A stretch of DNA of 64,000 bases from Arthrobacter_M sp030063245 (lineage in GTDB: Bacteria > Actinomycetota > Actinomycetes > Actinomycetales > Micrococcaceae). The stretch's first letter is position 1, and each line of letters begins with the position of its first letter. Made by a program: the position numbers and the translations under genes. Location: positions 496,001-560,000 of the forward strand of contig NZ_CP180316.1 in NCBI RefSeq assembly GCF_051131705.1. The letters run 5' to 3'. Shown here piece after piece: positions 48,790 to 57,493 of the stretch. The notes beneath the pieces were generated by a model. That model ran no database searches. It saw only the letters and a list, made by a program, of their open reading frames with translations, and was not told the origin of the DNA.

Positions 48790-48827
48790 ACAGGGGATCG
48801 CCGGTTCGAATCCGGCAGGAGGCTCCA
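48790..48827. repeat. Right attachment-site repeat (copy of the tRNA-Thr 3' end)
   Basis: 38 bp identical to 25751-25788 except A48797 for G. It covers one strand of the anticodon stem, variable loop, T-arm, acceptor 3' strand and CCA. The 5' half of a tRNA is missing, so it is not a tRNA gene. It marks the right end of the 23-kb island and the left end of the next element. Confidence 0.88.
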
Positions 48828-48835
48828 CTCTTGGA

Positions 48836-49219
48836 TCATTGTGTTTTAGGGGAGTTCATCGGGCGTCGGGCCGATTGTCGTTGGGACGTCGAGGCCGAAA
48901 AGGCCACAAAAGGCCACACCAGCTGGAGCGAGTCTAGAATCTTTGCCACCCTGTCGAGTTCGTCGTCGTACAGGTGGGAGTACAGATCGGCCGTGACGGT
49001 GATGGAACTATGCCCCATCATCGCCTGGAATGTCTTGAGGTCCGCGCCGGAGGCCCTGGCTAGACTGGCGTAGGTGTGGCGGAGGTCGTGGATCCGTAAG
49101 GTGGGCGTGCCTAGGCCCGCGGCAGCGGCCTTGAAGCCGGAGCGTTTGGGCGGTGCCCCGCCCCGCCTGCCGCACGGCCGTCGTCGCAGCTGTGATCCAC
49201 GGGTCGTGAGGTAACCGGC
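48836..49219 (-). pseudogene. C-terminal remnant of a second tyrosine integrase
   Basis: The frame, read from about 49219 down, encodes GYLTTRGSQLRRRP, GLGTPTLRIHDLRHTYASLA, TFQAMMGHSSITVTADLYSH and DELDRVAKILDSL. His-x-x-Arg (HDLRHT), GHSS His and nucleophile Tyr (ADLYSH) are intact. Everything before the second catalytic Arg region is missing. It lies 9 bp from the tRNA-end copy, with the same geometry as the remnant at 25892, but it is a different family (the two share little sequence). Confidence 0.8.
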
Positions 49220-49360
49220 GGGGTTCCTTGTCCTTGGCCACTCTGGTGGACAGCGTGGCCTGCTGGCGCAGTTTCACGACGGCAGTGGCGGACGGCGCAT
49301 GTCCGTGCGACTGTTCCTATGCCTGGATGAGCCGTGACAATTTCGTGGCGCGGATTTCTT

Positions 49361-49853
49361 TCACGACCGCCCGGCTGCCGGAAGCCCGGGCACTGCGCCC
49401 ACGCTTGCCTGCAGTTGGTAACAGCAGGCCGCTTTAGTGTTCGCTGGCGGCGTCGGCTGCCTGTAGAGGGTTCCTAAATCCAGCGTGACCCAGGCACCGT
49501 CGGTGGCGCGCTGTACGCGATTGGCGATCACCACGTGGGTGTGGAGCTGGGGGTCGCGGGCCCGGGACTCCCAATGGTCGACGCCGCCATGGCACCCTCG
49601 TCCCAACGGAGCGTGCATGTCGGGGTGCTCGGCGGAGGTGAAGACTGCGCCGGCGTCGCCCTCGGCGACGAGAGAGAGGCTCGCGGTTGATCCCGGGCAG
49701 ACCTGAGCCGATCCACCGGCCTTGCGGTGTGCCCGGCTTCATGTAGTAGTCCGCGGCCATGGCCGGCGTGAGCGCGATGTCATCGCGCATGGTGGTTTTT
49801 AACAGGTACTTGACACCGCTGTGCGCGGTCACGCGGGCGATGGAGACAGTCAT
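49361..49853 (-). pseudogene. N-terminal remnant of a MobF (TraA/TrwC) conjugative relaxase
   Basis: ATG 49853 starts TVSIARVTAHSGVKYLLKTT, then MAADYYMKPGTPQGRWIGSG, the standard beginning of MobF relaxases with the YY catalytic tyrosine region. After a frameshift near 49690 another frame holds WESRARDPQLHTHVVIANRV, with the His triad (HTH), and TDGAWVTLDLGTLY. The helicase domain is absent. It overlaps the small gene upstream by 4 bp. It shows that a conjugative or mobilisable element once lay here. Confidence 0.85.
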
Positions 49854-50413
49854 CGGGATCGCGCGGGGATCTTCGTGTTCCAGCCCCGGCGGCGGTAGAT
49901 CTCCGCGGTGGGCGGATCCAGAGGGATACCGGGCCGATCGGTCAGCTGCAGCAGCCGGAGCGCAAGCTGCATGAGGTCCTGCACATCCGTCCGCCGGGTG
50001 CCCAGAAATCTGGCGCCTTCGAGGCGCAGCTCGATGCTTTCCGCCTTTGTCTCGGCGCGGTCACCGCACAGGTCCACGTTGATGGTGGCCAGACGCTGGA
50101 GCTGCGATCGCAGGTCATCGATCGTGCGGTCACGCTGCAGGATTGCGGTATGGAACTCCTCCACGGCGGCTGCGTTCTGGACTTCAAGGCTGCGCTGGTA
50201 TTGTTGTTCGGCCGCCAGCAGCCTGGCCTGGCCGTCCGACCGCTCGACGGCGACCAACGTCCGGGCCGCTGCCCGGAAACCAGTTCGGCGCTTTTCCAAG
50301 CGACGGCGCTCGCGGCACTGGCGGGAGCACGCGATGGAACAGTTCATCTGGGTGGGCCGCCGGGGTTCAAAGGGGCTCTGGCATTCCCGGCAATTCTGCG
50401 GAGACATGACCAT
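49850..50413 (-). CDS. Small Cys-rich/coiled-coil protein upstream of the relaxase
   Basis: 187 residues, not matched to a named family. N-terminus has a zinc-finger-like cluster (NCRECQSPFEPRRP then MNCSIACSRQCRERRR), followed by a basic stretch and a long helical region (about residues 55-130) likely to form a coiled coil. Its stop overlaps the relaxase start (ATGA), so they were one operon. It may be a relaxosome accessory or DNA-binding protein; that is inference from position. The frame itself is intact although its partner is not. Confidence 0.6.
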   Translation of the reverse strand: MVMSPQNCRECQSPFEPRRPTQMNCSIACSRQCRERRRLEKRRTGFRAAARTLVAVERSDGQARLLAAEQQYQRSLEVQNAAAVEEFHTAILQRDRTIDDLRSQLQRLATINVDLCGDRAETKAESIELRLEGARFLGTRRTDVQDLMQLALRLLQLTDRPGIPLDPPTAEIYRRRGWNTKIPARSR

Positions 50414-50998
50414 TCATGCCGCACGGGCCGGTCGCCAGCATGACTGCCCGTGGGGCCAAAGCCCGCGGGCCTTGGATGCCAGATGTGTGAAGCGACTGAA
50501 TAGTCGATTTTTGTGATGCGCGGGGAGATGGGGCAGTGAGGATGGCTACTTCGCTGAGCGGTGAGGCAAGGACAATTGCCAAAGGTTTTGAAGGGGCAGA
50601 TTTGGTTGGCAGGATACGGCCAACAGGCATCGCTGTGGCAGTGGACGGCATCGGACGCCTGATGCCGCCCGTCCAGAACCTGGCGCGCTTGCGGCCCTCA
50701 CCGACTCGCCGTGCCGCTTTCGATCGACGGGTCGGCCCGACAGTGCAGTGGGACGTCTTCCTTCCATTTGTTGAGCCGTTGCTCCCATCCCGTGGCCCGT
50801 CATACGGGCCTTGCAACCCCACCGTCGCACGTGCTCGGATCGACACCAGGCTCGCGGGCTTTGGCTTTCCCAAATGGTCGAAAACCATGAGGAACCGGTC
50901 CCGGGACGGAACTGCCGGTGTCCAGAAACGTGAAAGGTCAGCCCGTCAGCTACGGCGCGCACGTCCTGGGCCGGGAGGATTCATCACTTGAATGAGCC
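50414..50998. other. About 0.58 kb without a supported gene
   Basis: Long overlapping frames exist on both strands, none with a domain. A short minus-strand string near 50880 (MVFDHLGKPKP) resembles the VDHLGKP block of amidohydrolase-2 lactonases, but the rest does not follow. Confidence 0.45.
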
Positions 50999-51041
50999 GC
51001 GGTCGTTGCAACTCCCGAAGACTGGGAGTTGCAAAGACCGC
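50999..51041. terminator. Hairpin after the enolase-superfamily operon
   Basis: GCGGTCGTTGCAACTCCC (50999-51016) pairs with GGGAGTTGCAAAGACCGC (51024-51041) with one mismatch and a 7-base loop. It lies 60 bp past the stop of the last minus-strand gene of the operon. Confidence 0.8.
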
Positions 51042-51100
51042 TAGAACTCAAGAGTTCCTCGACGGTCAGATCCACCTTTTCAGGCGGCCCAGCTCAGGTG

Positions 51101-52219
51101 TCATTTGAGCGTGTATTTGACCAGGGCCTGCTTTTCGATCAGTTCCCAGTCAAGGTCGACGCCCAATCCGGGCTTGTCCGATGCCCGAACCAGTCCGTTG
51201 GCATCGATGCGGATCGGGTCCAGCGCGGCGTACTCCATCGGTTCCAGTGGCATGGCCTGCTCGAAGTAGCGGCAATTGGGGAACGCTAGCATCAGATGCA
51301 GGTTGGCGGCTTGGGAGAGGGTATAGCCCCACGACTGCAATTCGACATTCATCGAATATGCCCGGGCGGCGGACATGATGCGTTGGGTTCCGGTGATGCC
51401 ACCGGCGAGGGTTGCATCGACACGGGCGTGGTCCCAGCTGCCCATGGACATGCCCGTCTGTACCAGACCCAGCGTCACGAGCTCGTTTCCGGCCGGGATG
51501 ATTTCAATGTCCAGCTTGCTGCGCAGCCAGCGATAGCCTTCCAGATCGCCGTCGGGCAAGGGCGCCTCGAACCAGGTGTACCCGAGCTCCTCCAGCCGCC
51601 GGCCGACACGCAGCGCGTCCTGCCGGTTGTAGCGCCCTTCAACATCGAGCATCCAGGCAACATCCAGACCACCGAATTTTTCCGCGACGGCGTTGACCAG
51701 CTTGAGGTCCTCATCCGGGTAGCACCAGGTGTGGAACTTGATCGCCTGGTAGCCCTGGTCCAGATACTGGGCGACCATGTCCAGGTATTCCTCGATGGTG
51801 TCGAAGAAGGGGGTGCTCGCATAGGCGGGGATTTCATCCCGGTGCCCTCCCAGTAGCTGGTACAGCGGCACATCGAACGTTTTGCCGGCCAAGTCCCATA
51901 AGGCGATGTCCAGCGGCGCCAGGGAAAATGGCAGCATGGAAGCACACCTGTTGGACATCAGCCCGTGGAGGCGTTCCCGGTTGAGCGCGTTCTGACCGAT
52001 GAGGGCGCTTCCAACATGTTCAATGGCCTTGCCCAGGGCCGTGTCCACGCCGCCTTCGGTCCACGAGATGGCACCGCCGACGCCGAACGCATCGCCGGCA
52101 TTTATTCGCACCACGGTATTGGTGATCTGCAGCTCGTCGTAGTGGGCCGAGGTCCGATACCTGGCCTCGGGGTTTGTCAGGACGAATACGTCGACGGAGT
52201 CGATCGTAAGATTTTTCAT
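51101..52219 (-). CDS. Enolase-superfamily enzyme 1 (mandelate racemase-like), unknown substrate
   Basis: 372 residues. N-terminal capping domain, then a barrel with AIKFHTW (Lys161-x-His163 at the end of the second strand), WMLDVEGRY (Asp192, Glu194), YTWFEAPLPDGDLEGY (Glu218) and IPAGNELVTLG (Asn245/Glu246). Asp269 and the VELQSWG strand stand where the Asp-His dyad of mandelate racemase-type members would be, but I see no His there. The K-x-H pair and missing dyad set it apart from most characterised dehydratases. It begins 2 bp after the stop of the sister gene. A dehydratase or epimerase of a carboxylic acid is expected from the family; substrate unknown. Confidence 0.8.
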   Translation of the reverse strand: MKNLTIDSVDVFVLTNPEARYRTSAHYDELQITNTVVRINAGDAFGVGGAISWTEGGVDTALGKAIEHVGSALIGQNALNRERLHGLMSNRCASMLPFSLAPLDIALWDLAGKTFDVPLYQLLGGHRDEIPAYASTPFFDTIEEYLDMVAQYLDQGYQAIKFHTWCYPDEDLKLVNAVAEKFGGLDVAWMLDVEGRYNRQDALRVGRRLEELGYTWFEAPLPDGDLEGYRWLRSKLDIEIIPAGNELVTLGLVQTGMSMGSWDHARVDATLAGGITGTQRIMSAARAYSMNVELQSWGYTLSQAANLHLMLAFPNCRYFEQAMPLEPMEYAALDPIRIDANGLVRASDKPGLGVDLDWELIEKQALVKYTLK

Positions 52220-52221
52220 TG

Positions 52222-53361
52222 TCAGGCTCCTAACGTCATTTCGACGCGATATTTGGAAATTAGTTCTTCATCCAGTTCGATGCCCAGACCGGGCGCGTCC
52301 CGCACCATGACCTTGCCGTTTTCCAGGGTGATGGGATTTGTGACCAGGTCCAGGGACAGCGGGCTGGTGCTTTGGGAGAACTCGATCAGCTCCCCGCCCG
52401 GGATGCTGGCCAGAAACTGCACCGTGGCGGCCATGAGAATGCCGGTGCTGAATCCGTGTGGGACAAGTTCTGTGCTGTAGCGCGTGGCGACGTCGTGGAT
52501 TTTTCGGATCTCACTGATGCCCCCGCAACGGGTGATGTCGGGCTGGATGATGTCAGGTCGTGTCTCGCGGATGAATTCGGAAAATTCTGCCACTGTCGAG
52601 AGTCCTTCGCCGCCGGATATCCGGGTCCCTGAGGTTTCCGCCAAACGCCGCAGCCCCTGATGGTCGTCGCTGGGGAGGGGCTCCTCGATCCAGTTCAGCC
52701 CGAATTGGGCCATCCGCTCGCACTGGGTTTTGGCGTAGCGGTAATTTTTCCACTGGTACACCAAGTCAATTGCAAGGTCTACATCGTCTCCTGCCGTTTC
52801 CCGGACAACACGCATGACCTCATGGTCGTGGTCCGGGTCGGCACCGAACAGGCCTCCGCCCAGCTTCAGGCTGGTGACCCCGGATTGGAGGAGCCCTTCG
52901 ACGAGCTTCGCGTTGTCCCCGGGGCTGTCTTTGGGAATGAACGTGCCGTAGGCGGCAATCCCGTCACGGACCTTGCCGCCCAGAAGCGTATGGATCGGCA
53001 CCCCGTAGTGCTGCGAAGCGATGTCCCACAGGGCTATGTCGATGGCACTGATGGCATGTATGGCAGCCCCGCGCCGACCCATGTAGGAGGATTCGTCGTA
53101 CATCTTCCGCCACAAGCGGTCAATGTCCAGGGGGTTTTCCCCCAGCAGGACTTCACGCAGCCCGCGACTTGTGGAATGGGAGGAGGGTGTCTCAACTAAA
53201 GCTTTGAGTACGGCCGGGGCACTGTCGGATTCCCCAATTCCGATCAGGCCGGTGTCGGTGTGCACTTTCACCAGGAAGGCGTCCTCGCCCCACTCGCACG
53301 GTTCACCGAACGATGGAACGCGCAGCCAGATCGCTTCGACGTCGATAATCTTCATGGTCAA
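52222..53361 (-). CDS. Enolase-superfamily enzyme 2 (mandelate racemase/muconate lactonizing family)
   Basis: 379 residues. SLKLGGG (Lys166-x-Gly168), LAIDLVYQW (Asp199), NWIEEPLPSDD (Glu226), ISGGEGLST (Glu252), then IIQPDITRCGGISE (Asp275) and ELVPHGFSTG (His302). Asp-His dyad and the three metal ligands are in place. Only one Lys sits at the second strand, where racemases have K-x-K. Such members usually act as acid-sugar dehydratases using the His as base. It overlaps the transporter gene by 4 bp, so uptake and catalysis are linked. The substrate could be whatever the BCCT carrier imports. Confidence 0.83.
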   Translation of the reverse strand: MTMKIIDVEAIWLRVPSFGEPCEWGEDAFLVKVHTDTGLIGIGESDSAPAVLKALVETPSSHSTSRGLREVLLGENPLDIDRLWRKMYDESSYMGRRGAAIHAISAIDIALWDIASQHYGVPIHTLLGGKVRDGIAAYGTFIPKDSPGDNAKLVEGLLQSGVTSLKLGGGLFGADPDHDHEVMRVVRETAGDDVDLAIDLVYQWKNYRYAKTQCERMAQFGLNWIEEPLPSDDHQGLRRLAETSGTRISGGEGLSTVAEFSEFIRETRPDIIQPDITRCGGISEIRKIHDVATRYSTELVPHGFSTGILMAATVQFLASIPGGELIEFSQSTSPLSLDLVTNPITLENGKVMVRDAPGLGIELDEELISKYRVEMTLGA

Positions 53362-54986
53362 CGAGTTTCCTCCGCAGCTTTGGGTTCTGCTGCCTCATCC
53401 AGCTTCACCGGGCGAAGGAGGCCAGTTTTCATGTCGATGCGGCCCGAATCCTGCCTGAGCCATCGGATGAGACCCCAGATTTGAACCACCAGTAGGAAGA
53501 GGAACGGTATGGCCGTCAAGGTCAGGCCCGTTTTCAGCGTACCCAGGTCGGCGTTGATCGCCAGCATGGCCATCGGAACGGCAGCCAACATGACAACCCA
53601 GAACAGGCGGAGGCTGCGGGCGGGGTCGGTCCCGTGCGGCAGGTTCCGGGTGCTGACCGCGGCAACGGTGAACGAGGTGGCGTCCATGTGCGAGGCCAGG
53701 AAGACCAGCATGATCAGGAAATACACAATGGAGAAGAATCCCCCGAAGGGCAAGGTGTTCAGCAGCTCGGCGACCGCCGTGTCGCCGCCCTTGCCTGCCA
53801 AGACCTGTGGGGCGTTGACGGTCCCATGATTCATCTGGTGGATGGCATAGCTGGAGAGAATGCCGAAGAAGAACATGGTTCCTGCGCAGCCACCCACCAT
53901 CAGGCCAAAGACGGTCTGCCGGATGGTGCGTCCCTTGGAGACCCGGGTAATGAAGATGGCAACGCCGGGGAGGTAGGAAATCCAGTAGAGCCAGTAGAAA
54001 ACTGTCCAGTCGCGGCTGAAGGAGCCGCCCCCGTTCGGGTCGGTGAATAGGCTCATGTGGAGGAAGTTCTGAGCTTCCAGTCCGGCAGCGTTCACGACAT
54101 TGTCCATGATGAACTCGGACGGGCCAATCAGGAACACCACCGCGGCAAAGACGAAAGCGGCCATGATTGCGGTTTTGGCCAGTTTCTGCAATCCCTTGTC
54201 GATGCCAACGAAGGAGCTCAGTCCGTACACCACGGTGGACACGGTGAGGATGAGGGCTTTTAGCCAGAAGGCGTTCTCAATGCCCAGTAGCCCGGCGACC
54301 CCGGCGGAGACGGTGTTGACCGTCACGGTGACGGTCAGGATCAGTCCGCCAAAGGTGCCAAAAAGGAACAGCAGGTCAATGATGCGCCCGCCGATGCCGT
54401 CGGCCTTCACCTTTTTCGTCACTGCCTCGATGTTGCCGGAGTAGCTAAGGCGCTTGCCCTTTCGAACGTGGAAGTAGTAAGCCATCGAGATGCCGGCGAC
54501 CACGTACATGGCCCACGGGATGGGACCCCAATGGAAGAAGGTGTAGGACATACTCACGTCCAGGGCTTCCCGGGATTCCGGTTGAATATTGAGTCCGGGC
54601 GTTTGGTAGTAGTAGGCCCATTCCATGAAGGCCCAATACATGGTGGCCGATCCGAGGCCCGCGGAAATGAACATGAATAGCCAGCTGGATGTCGAATAGG
54701 CAGGCTTGCCTTCGCCAAGTTTGATTCGCCCGAACCTGGAGACCGCCAGGAGTACCGCCAGCAGGAAGCAGCCCAGGCCGAGCACCTGTACTGGTGCGCC
54801 GAAGATGCGGGTCGATCCATCGAACAGGGAGCTTGCGGAGGACTGTGCTTGGCTGGGCCACAGCAGCAGGGCCGTCACGACTATTCCGACGACGATGATG
54901 GCCCCGATGACGAGGACCTTATCCACTTTCGGTCTGGGTTTTTGGTACGTCTTGGGCGCCTCGCTGGCGGCCTTGGTTTCAATCAC
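53358..54986 (-). CDS. BCCT-family transporter (betaine/carnitine/choline type)
   Basis: 542 residues with about 12 membrane helices. Conserved blocks: WLFMFISAGLGSATMYWAFM, EWAYYYQTPG, YTFFHWGPIPWAMY (the WGxxPW segment), IDKGLQKLAKTAI and FSRDWTVFYWLYWISYLPGV (the aromatic W-x-x-x-Y-W segment). Helix 8 keeps the usual Trp-rich signature. BCCT carriers take up zwitterionic quaternary amines, sometimes sulfur analogues, with Na+ or H+. The charged N-terminal tail is moderate. It sits between the regulator and two enolase-superfamily genes in one operon, which suggests a catabolic rather than osmotic role. Confidence 0.9.
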   Translation of the reverse strand: MIETKAASEAPKTYQKPRPKVDKVLVIGAIIVVGIVVTALLLWPSQAQSSASSLFDGSTRIFGAPVQVLGLGCFLLAVLLAVSRFGRIKLGEGKPAYSTSSWLFMFISAGLGSATMYWAFMEWAYYYQTPGLNIQPESREALDVSMSYTFFHWGPIPWAMYVVAGISMAYYFHVRKGKRLSYSGNIEAVTKKVKADGIGGRIIDLLFLFGTFGGLILTVTVTVNTVSAGVAGLLGIENAFWLKALILTVSTVVYGLSSFVGIDKGLQKLAKTAIMAAFVFAAVVFLIGPSEFIMDNVVNAAGLEAQNFLHMSLFTDPNGGGSFSRDWTVFYWLYWISYLPGVAIFITRVSKGRTIRQTVFGLMVGGCAGTMFFFGILSSYAIHQMNHGTVNAPQVLAGKGGDTAVAELLNTLPFGGFFSIVYFLIMLVFLASHMDATSFTVAAVSTRNLPHGTDPARSLRLFWVVMLAAVPMAMLAINADLGTLKTGLTLTAIPFLFLLVVQIWGLIRWLRQDSGRIDMKTGLLRPVKLDEAAEPKAAEETR

Positions 54987-55024
54987 ATTGTCTCCTTCGG
55001 CAGTGCATTGATATCTGCGTGTGG

Positions 55025-55690
55025 TTATGCCTGGACGAATTCGTCAAGTACGCCCAGATGGGGTTCGTTAGTCTCGATGATGTGGGACTTGATCGCGGCG
55101 ACACTGGCGTTGACGTCTCCGGTCCGGAAGATGTCAACCAGTCGTCTGTGGTCCTCAAGGAACTCCGGCAGCGCGCCGGTGCGCCCGGTTTGCAGTGCGA
55201 AGTGCATCCTGATCCGTGGATGAATGGAATCCCAGATGCTTCGCGCAGAGTCCGTCGGAGAGGCGTCCACGATGATGGCGTGGAAAAGCATGTCGGCCTC
55301 GTTGAAGGCTTCGATGTCCTTATTGGAGATCGCTCGTTCCATTTCGGCCAGGACACTCCCAAAGTCTTCATACGTGTCGGCGTCAAAGAGTGCCAGCCCT
55401 TCCTTGAGGGCAAACTGCTCGATCTGGATACGGATCGGCAACAGCAGTCCCTCGACTTCAGTGCGCGAAATCGAAGCGACCTCGGACCCCTTATAGGGTG
55501 TGGACACGATGAGCCCCTGGAGCTCAAGGACCAGCATGGTCTCCCGCACCACGGCGCGGCTGACCCCGTACTCGTCGGCGAGATTCTGCTCGGTGATGCG
55601 GGAGTGCGACGGAAGATCTCCCGCCAGAATCTTGCGCCGAAGCTCCGTCGCAAGGCGGTCCTTCATCGAGATTCTCTCCAACTTGCCCAT
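55025..55690 (-). CDS. GntR/FadR-family regulator of the BCCT operon
   Basis: About 221 residues from ATG 55690 (MGKLERISMKDRLATELRRK); a TTG at 55729 is in frame but lies inside the operator palindrome and is unlikely. Winged helix: NLADEYGVSRAVVRETMLVL, then the FCD domain with EADMLFHAIIVDAS and EDHRRLVDIF. AAGGG lies upstream of the ATG. It is the first gene of the leftward operon (regulator, BCCT, two enolase-type enzymes) and probably represses its own promoter until the imported acid or its product is bound. Confidence 0.9.
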   Translation of the reverse strand: MGKLERISMKDRLATELRRKILAGDLPSHSRITEQNLADEYGVSRAVVRETMLVLELQGLIVSTPYKGSEVASISRTEVEGLLLPIRIQIEQFALKEGLALFDADTYEDFGSVLAEMERAISNKDIEAFNEADMLFHAIIVDASPTDSARSIWDSIHPRIRMHFALQTGRTGALPEFLEDHRRLVDIFRTGDVNASVAAIKSHIIETNEPHLGVLDEFVQA

Positions 55691-55717
55691 AGCCCGCACC
55701 CTTCGCTTACTACTGTC

Positions 55718-55731
55718 GATTGTCGACAATC
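55718..55731. promoter_or_regulatory. Palindromic operator before the GntR-BCCT operon
   Basis: GATTGTCGACAATC is a perfect 14-bp palindrome 28 bp before the regulator start codon. The core TTGTCGACAA has the shape of FadR-subfamily sites. A half-site CATTGTC lies at about 54985-54991 before the transporter gene. Confidence 0.7.
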
Positions 55732-56273
55732 TTACAATAGTGACTTTTCCTACATTTGGGTAGAGGTCGGCGTCATTCTTACGCTATGAATTTTCGATCG
55801 ATCCCGCCATGGACCGGCCCTCGATCACAACGCAGGTGAAATACCCCTACGCCTACGGGCCACCAAAGGCAACTACAGCGCCAGACGTGCAACGGCAGAT
55901 TTCAAGGTCAGGAATCAACAGCGGGGGCGGGCGAGATCTCCCGCCCAACGTCTGCTGGCGGTAACATCGTGGGAAGGATTCCCTAACTCGGCGCTTCCGT
56001 GATGCGCTATCGGCGCCAGCCTCGCATGGATGCGCTGTGTAAAGCGGCTCCTGGAAGGGCCACATTTCACGGGCCCCCATCAGTTTCTGACCGTCGGCAC
56101 CGGCCCATCATCCAGACGGGCCATATCGGGCGCCGGCTTGGCCTTCTTCACTTCCTGGTCAATAGCGGCAGCCTTTCGTGGCAACTTTCTTGCGGTGCTT
56201 TCCGGTGGAGAGATCACCGACGGGGACACATGGTCCGAGGCCAACCGTGCTCGCGACGCGTCGACGGATATCC
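55732..56273. other. About 0.54 kb without a recognisable gene
   Basis: Should contain the promoter of the GntR operon near its left end. No supported coding frame. Confidence 0.5.
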
Positions 56274-56560
56274 TCATGTGAACCCCATGCCCTCAATTCC
56301 GGGCCCGCGCATGTACGGGACCTGGTAGGCGGTCTGCCTTGGTGTACAGGTGCAGGAGGACTCTTTCGCCGCGTTCGACCCGGCTCCACCGCGGCGGCGG
56401 CGGCGTCGTCCGGCATGCCGGGGCCGTCCAGGCCGCCTTCCACAGCTGCCGGGGCTCCGCGATGGCTGTGGCAGGTTGCATGCGTTCGATGAGCGAGCAG
56501 TTGAGGGCCACCTGCGTTGAGGCATCGGTGTGGGCCACCGCGGGTAGATGGCTCCTGAGG
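56274..56560 (-). pseudogene. Degenerate DUF4192 fragment
   Basis: The last codons, RQTAYQVPYMRGPGIEGMGF, match the end of the copy at 47821 (RQTAYQPPHTRGPEIGGMGM). Further up in another frame, ATAIAEPRQLWKAAW and GPGMPDDAAAAAVE correspond to AAITRARKLWNKMLDGG and the following stretch of that copy. So a frameshifted, internally deleted DUF4192 gene lies here. Confidence 0.6.
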
Positions 56561-56897
56561 CATGGCAGCGTCTGGGTGTCCGGCTTGTTCAGAATCGGGA
56601 AGGTGCGTAATGGCAACGACGCTTGAAGTGCCTTCGTCAGGTCGGCATCCCTATGGCCAGCGACGGCGCGGTCAACGACTTCAGCAGGTCGTTCGCTGAT
56701 CAAAATCATGTCCGGGTCTTGCCCGCCCGCTTGCCGGCGGAGCGTCGTGGCCGCCTGACAGCGCGTCCGCGGATGCTAATCGGCGTCGCCAGCACGATTC
56801 ACCATCGCCTACTGGAAACGCAAGTGGCCGCCTAACCATCCTCCATGAGACAGAGTATGGGCGGCCTCGTTGATCACTACGTCTATGGGATCTACGC
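56561..56897. other. About 0.34 kb without a recognisable gene
   Basis: Nothing supported on either strand. Confidence 0.45.
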
Positions 56898-57308
56898 CTA
56901 GCTGACGGCCCGCTTCAGCAACTCCACCAGTCGCTTCTGATCGGCCGCGGTCAGCTTGGTCACGGCAAAAGAGCTCGGCCAGAAATTGCCTTCGTCGAGA
57001 TTGGCATCGGGCTGAAAGCCGATGGTGGCGTACCGGACCTTGAACTTGGCGGCGCATTGGAAGAACACCACCACCTTGCCATCAGTGTTGATGTACGCCG
57101 GCATGCCGTACCACGTCTTTGCCCCCAAAGTAGTGTGCCTCTTGACCAGCTGGTGCAGAGTCTGAGCCAACTCCTTGTCCGTGCCGGTCTTCTCGGCGAT
57201 TGCAGCGAGGCACGCTGCCTCCAGATCGGCGCCCACCTTTGCGGCCTTCGCTTCGGCCGCAGCCGCGCGCATTGCAGCCTTTTCCTCCTTGCTGAAGGTG
57301 GTGCTCAT
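56898..57308 (-). CDS. DUF1801 family protein
   Basis: 136 residues, complete. Conserved blocks: KTWYGMPAYINTDGKVVVFF and VRYATIGFQPDANLDEGNFW then FAVTKLTAADQKRLVELLKR. The N-terminal 30 residues are a charged Ala-rich helix. Relatives include YdhG/Fra-type proteins sometimes called iron chaperones, but most are uncharacterised. It stands alone, with its own short upstream region before the CurA-like gene. Confidence 0.82.
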   Translation of the reverse strand: MSTTFSKEEKAAMRAAAAEAKAAKVGADLEAACLAAIAEKTGTDKELAQTLHQLVKRHTTLGAKTWYGMPAYINTDGKVVVFFQCAAKFKVRYATIGFQPDANLDEGNFWPSSFAVTKLTAADQKRLVELLKRAVS

Positions 57309-57493
57309 GGTCTGTTTCTTTCAATGGTCCGCTCTACGGCACCCGCTATAGGCGGAACCAGAGGCGCATGCTTTTGATTTTGCCCGGCTTGGATAACATC
57401 CGTACGTTGCGACCGTGTAACCCGTCGAGGTGCCGTATGCCTGGTCCACCAGCTTCGGGTGTCCATGAGTCTGCGGCCGTGGAGCCCCCGTGG

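Noticed and set aside
48790..48827. A second tRNA gene
   Set aside because: Only the 3' half is present; acceptor 5' strand, D-arm and a pairing anticodon stem are absent. It is an attachment-site copy.
50546..50962. Amidohydrolase/lactonase remnant suggested by a DHLGKP string near 50880
   Set aside because: Only about ten residues match and no other family block is found in any frame.
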